From NCBI GenBank assembly GCA_012519125.1, contig JAAYQY010000278.1:1-10749 (forward strand): a DNA stretch of 10,749 nt. Reading direction: 5' to 3'. This document shows, in pieces, positions 6,079 through 10,749 of the stretch. The DNA is from Spirochaetales bacterium. GTDB taxonomy: Bacteria > Spirochaetota > Spirochaetia > Sphaerochaetales > Sphaerochaetaceae. The notes under the pieces are model-generated. The model saw only the letters and a list, made by a program, of their open reading frames with translations. It was not told the DNA's origin and ran no database searches. Both the position numbers and the translations under genes were made by a program. The stretch's first letter is position 1; each line of letters opens with the position of its first letter.

Positions 6079-6094
6079 TGTTTCACGTGAAACA
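6079..6094. other. parS site 3 (ParB loading site)
   Basis: TGTTTCACGTGAAACA, a second full 16-base consensus palindrome. Its centre lies 103 bases from site 2. The parAB operon that encodes its reader begins about 550 bases to the left. Confidence 0.95.
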
Positions 6095-6298
6095 AGAGGT
6101 TTTTCGCTAGCAAGTCAATAACAAGGTACAAGGAGAAGCAAGCTCAATTTTCGGCTGTATTGGTTTTTTCACTTGTATTTTTGCTTCACACACAAAATGG
6201 CTATAAACTGCATTTGGATGCGCCATTTGCAGGTTTTTACACAATGTTTCTATTTATAGTTACAGATTTGCGTGGGAAAATGGCGTTGTTTTTAGTCC
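6095..6298. other. AT-rich non-coding stretch without an assigned gene
   Basis: No plausible coding sequence on either strand. It holds one 9-mer TTTTACACA (6235-6243) that fits the loose DnaA-box consensus TTWTNCACA, a one-mismatch relative at 6165-6173, and three copies of an AAATGGC motif (6195-6201 and 6278-6284 direct, 6222-6228 inverted). I see no strong promoter. One or two DnaA-box-like words are too few to call an origin. Confidence 0.4.
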
Positions 6299-6330
6299 AA
6301 AAAAGAAGCTGCTCTGCAATGCAGAACAGC
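6299..6330 (-). terminator. Intrinsic terminator of the gyrBA operon
   Basis: Read on the minus strand, GCTGTTCTGC and GCAGAGCAGC (within 6330-6308) form a stem with one mismatch and a tiny loop, followed by TTCTTTTTT (6307-6299). It starts 26 bases past the gyrA stop. The reverse direction has only a weak T-run (CCTTTTC), so it acts mainly on gyrA. Confidence 0.8.
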
Positions 6331-6355
6331 CCTTTTCAACTACTTAACAAATGTT

Positions 6356-8929
6356 TTATTCGGCCTCTGGACCCTCAGTTACGACCTCTTCATCGTCATC
6401 TTCAACGACATCATCAGTCTCAATCTCATCTTCCTCGACCAATTCCAAATCTTCCGCACTGGCCTGTTCAGGAATTTCCACTTCCTCTTCATCGTCACGT
6501 ACTGTGGAGGCAATCGCTACAATGGAGTCCTTGGAAAACTTCATGCTTACCACCTTGACACCTGCAGCATTCCTGCCTTGGACCGAGATGGCTTGTACAT
6601 GCACCCTGAGCGTCTGTCCCATCAGCGTTACACAGACCACATCATTCTCATCGTTGACTGAAAGCACACCGATGATATAGCTGGCTTTGCCGCCGAGGCG
6701 ATAGATCTTCTGACCCTGCGTAGCTCGTCCATGGACAGAGAAGGAGTCGAATGTCACCTGCTTGCCCTGACCGTTCTCCGTAATCATGAGGATTCGCTTG
6801 GTATCATCCACTTTCAAAAGGCCGGCAACCTGGTCTTCATTGATCAGGCGAATTCCACGCACACCGCGTGAAGCACGACCCATTGCCCTGACATCGCTGC
6901 AACGGAAGCGGAGGCCTCTGCCATACTTGGTGATGAGCATCACCTCATCGCCTTCCTGTACGAACTCACAACTGAGCAACTCATCTCCCTCATCAAGGAA
7001 GAGTGCCCTGATGCCCCTGGCCTTGGCGTTGATGAAATTGGTCAGGGAAACCTTTTTCACCACACCCATCCTGGTAGCCATCATAAGGTATTGATCGTCG
7101 CGGAACTCCTTGAAGCTGATGATCGAGGTAATTTTTTCAGCGGTCTCCAGCTGCAGGATATTCTTGATGCTTGTTCCCTTTGCGGTCTTGGTAGCCTCAG
7201 GGATCTCGAATACCTTCGTATAATAGGCCTTTCCGGCGTTGGTGACGAACATCACATACTCTTTGGTGGAGGCGACGAACATGTGGTCGACAAAATCCCC
7301 ATCCTGAAGCTTGGTGGTTCTCGTTCCCTTGCCGGCCCGCCCGTGAGCTTCATACTCTTCGGTCGGACTGCGCTTTGCAAAGCCCTTGTTGCTGATCAAC
7401 ACCACCACATCCTCTTCCTTGATGAAGTCTTCCATGGTAGCTTGCCCGAGCTCCTCACGCACAATCTTGGTGAGCCTTCGATCCTTGGGGGCGAGTGTGG
7501 AAGGAAGAGCCTTCACTTCAGCTTGAACCACTTTGAGAATCTTCACCTCATCAGAAAGCAGATCCTGATAGTAGGCAATCTTCTGTTCAAGTTCACCCAA
7601 CTCTTCCAATATTTTGGAAGTTTCAAGATGGCTGAGCCGTCCAAGCTTCATGTCTATGATTGCCTGAGCCTGAATGTCATCCAAGCCGAACCGCTGGACC
7701 AAGCGCTGTGCTGCAATCGTGTTGTCTTCAGAGTCCTTGATGATCTGAATCACCTCATCGATGTTGTCCAGGCCAATCTTCAATCCTCTGAGAATGTGAG
7801 CACGTTCCTGCGCCTTTCTCAGATCATAGCGGGTTCTTCTGGTAATCACCTCCTCGCGGTGGCGAATGTAGTAGACCAGCATGTCCTTGAGGTTCAGCAA
7901 CTGGGGTCTGCCCTGGACAAGGGCGAGATTGTTCACATTGAAGTTGGACTGCAGGGCAGTGCGGGCAAACAGCTGGTTGAGCACGACCATGGGCTCAGAG
8001 CCCATCTTCAACTCAACCACAATGCGGATGCCCTTGCGGTCAGACTCATCACGGACAGTGGAGATCATGGGGATCGCCCCATCCTTTCTCAGGTCATCAA
8101 TCTTCTTGATCAAGTCAGCCTTGTTCACCTGATAGGGAATTTCATTGAAAATGATCTGGTCATGGCCGCGATCATCGCTCTCAATCTCATAGGTTGAGCG
8201 GATGACTATCTTTCCCCGTCCGGTGGTGAAGGCATCCTTGATGCCCTGCATACCGCAAATCACCCCTCCAGAGGGGAAATCAGGGCCCTTGATATGCTCC
8301 ATCAACTCATCGATGGTGATATCGGGGTTGTCGATCACTGCAGAGATTGCGTCGCTGATCTCCTGCAGGTTGTGGGGAGCCATATTGGTCGCCATACCTA
8401 CGGCGATACCACTGCTCCCGTTGGCCAGAAGGAAGGGGAAAGAGGCGGGAAGAACGGTGGGCTCTGTCATGGAGTCATCGTAGTTCGGACCAAAATCCAC
8501 GGTCTCTTTCTGGATATCCTGCAGCATCTCTTCGCCGATGCGGCTCATCTTTGCTTCGGTGTATCGCATTGCTGCTGCTGGATCACCGTCGATGGACCCG
8601 AAGTTTCCCTGTGGATTCACCACCGGATAGCGCAGCGAAAAGTCCTGGGCCAAGCGGACCAGGGCATCATAGACCGATGCATCCCCGTGGGGATGGTATT
8701 TACCAAGTACGTCACCGACGATACGGGCACACTTCTTGAATGAAGAGTTTGCCCTCAGTCCCATTTCAAACATATCAAAGAGGATTCTTCGGTGGACCGG
8801 CTTCAGACCGTCACGTACATCGGGCAGCGCACGGCTGACAATGACGGACATGGCATAGTTGAGATACGAGGTACGCATCTCTTTGGACACGTCTACTGAT
8901 ATCGTCCTGTTTTCGTTGTTATCTTCCAC
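6356..8929 (-). CDS. gyrA: DNA gyrase subunit A
   Basis: An 857-residue type IIA topoisomerase A subunit that, with GyrB, introduces negative supercoils. The winged-helix breakage-reunion domain carries [24 protein letters not shown] from about 25, GKYHPHGD at 76-83 and the catalytic tyrosine Tyr123 in [10 protein letters not shown]. Tower and coiled-coil gate segments follow to about 490. The C-terminal beta-pinwheel (about 505-808) has blade repeats such as [10 protein letters not shown] (684-693) and HGRATQG (733-739). The GyrA box at 529-535 is HGRAGKG, a divergent version of QRRGGKG, so ParC was considered; length, linkage to gyrB and the lack of another pair here favour GyrA. Residues 811-857 are strongly acidic. 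The start is GTG at 8929, eight bases after AAAGGA, and 14 bases beyond the gyrB stop. Ala84 sits at the quinolone-critical Ser83 position. Confidence 0.93.
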   Translation of the reverse strand: MEDNNENRTISVDVSKEMRTSYLNYAMSVIVSRALPDVRDGLKPVHRRILFDMFEMGLRANSSFKKCARIVGDVLGKYHPHGDASVYDALVRLAQDFSLRYPVVNPQGNFGSIDGDPAAAMRYTEAKMSRIGEEMLQDIQKETVDFGPNYDDSMTEPTVLPASFPFLLANGSSGIAVGMATNMAPHNLQEISDAISAVIDNPDITIDELMEHIKGPDFPSGGVICGMQGIKDAFTTGRGKIVIRSTYEIESDDRGHDQIIFNEIPYQVNKADLIKKIDDLRKDGAIPMISTVRDESDRKGIRIVVELKMGSEPMVVLNQLFARTALQSNFNVNNLALVQGRPQLLNLKDMLVYYIRHREEVITRRTRYDLRKAQERAHILRGLKIGLDNIDEVIQIIKDSEDNTIAAQRLVQRFGLDDIQAQAIIDMKLGRLSHLETSKILEELGELEQKIAYYQDLLSDEVKILKVVQAEVKALPSTLAPKDRRLTKIVREELGQATMEDFIKEEDVVVLISNKGFAKRSPTEEYEAHGRAGKGTRTTKLQDGDFVDHMFVASTKEYVMFVTNAGKAYYTKVFEIPEATKTAKGTSIKNILQLETAEKITSIISFKEFRDDQYLMMATRMGVVKKVSLTNFINAKARGIRALFLDEGDELLSCEFVQEGDEVMLITKYGRGLRFRCSDVRAMGRASRGVRGIRLINEDQVAGLLKVDDTKRILMITENGQGKQVTFDSFSVHGRATQGQKIYRLGGKASYIIGVLSVNDENDVVCVTLMGQTLRVHVQAISVQGRNAAGVKVVSMKFSKDSIVAIASTVRDDEEEVEIPEQASAEDLELVEEDEIETDDVVEDDDEEVVTEGPEAE

Positions 8930-8943
8930 GATATTATCCTTTC

Positions 8944-10749
<1,806 letters not shown>

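Noticed and set aside
5887..6094. CRISPR array of TTTCACGTGAAAC repeats
   Set aside because: Only three 14-16-base perfect palindromes with unequal spacing; these match parS beside parAB.
5861..6355. Replication origin oriC
   Set aside because: The setting is suggestive, but only one word fits the loose DnaA-box consensus, with no cluster and no dnaA in the window.
5908..6558. Small plus-strand frames in the parS region (60 and 132 codons)
   Set aside because: They read through parS sites, the gyrA terminator or gyrA itself, and have no ribosome-binding site or protein-like composition.
7091..8197. 368-codon plus-strand open frame
   Set aside because: Antisense shadow of gyrA; leucine- and histidine-rich, with no promoter or ribosome-binding support.

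Overview
The window looks like housekeeping chromosome from near a replication origin, most likely of a spirochaete of the Sphaerochaeta/Treponema kind. I infer this from moderate base composition, a cyclophilin-FKBP fusion of a type reported from Treponema, the gene order and the protein sequences. I could not run a search, so the taxon is tentative. There is no phage, insertion sequence, CRISPR array, tRNA or rRNA.

Layout. Positions 1-57 (minus) hold the first 19 codons of a membrane or secreted protein that runs off the left edge. Back to back with it is a TraB/TIKI-family membrane protein (138-1331, plus). A 138-base convergent gap follows, with overlapping hairpins and a 19-base direct repeat. 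A tight minus-strand operon is transcribed right to left: parA (5524 to 4754), parB (4773 to 3823), a cyclophilin-FKBP fusion (3804 to 2854) and radA (2828 to 1470). Divergent from parA is a 75-residue NifU C-terminal-domain iron-sulfur protein (5633-5860, plus). A 495-base gap (5861-6355) holds three parS centromere sites, one of them built into the nfu terminator. Beyond it lie gyrA (8929 to 6356) and gyrB (from the right edge to 8944), also on the minus strand with only 14 bases between them.

How it fits together. ParA, ParB and the adjacent parS cluster form a complete chromosome-segregation system. ParB has the GERRYRA and ENIQREN CTP-switch motifs expected of a protein that loads at parS and slides. 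GyrA and GyrB form the supercoiling enzyme. The minus-strand genes all run the same way; if they are co-directional with replication, the origin would lie beyond the right edge, where recF, dnaN and dnaA are often found next to gyrB. That placement is inference.

Most notable: a parS site whose half-site doubles as an arm of an intrinsic terminator; three promoters whose -10 boxes end only 7-9 bases before the start codon, predicting leaderless or nearly leaderless mRNAs; a dual-family prolyl isomerase inside the parAB operon; and gyrase residues (Ala at the GyrA Ser83 position, Trp at the GyrB Lys447 position) relevant to quinolone response. I see no convincing wholly new multi-gene system here.
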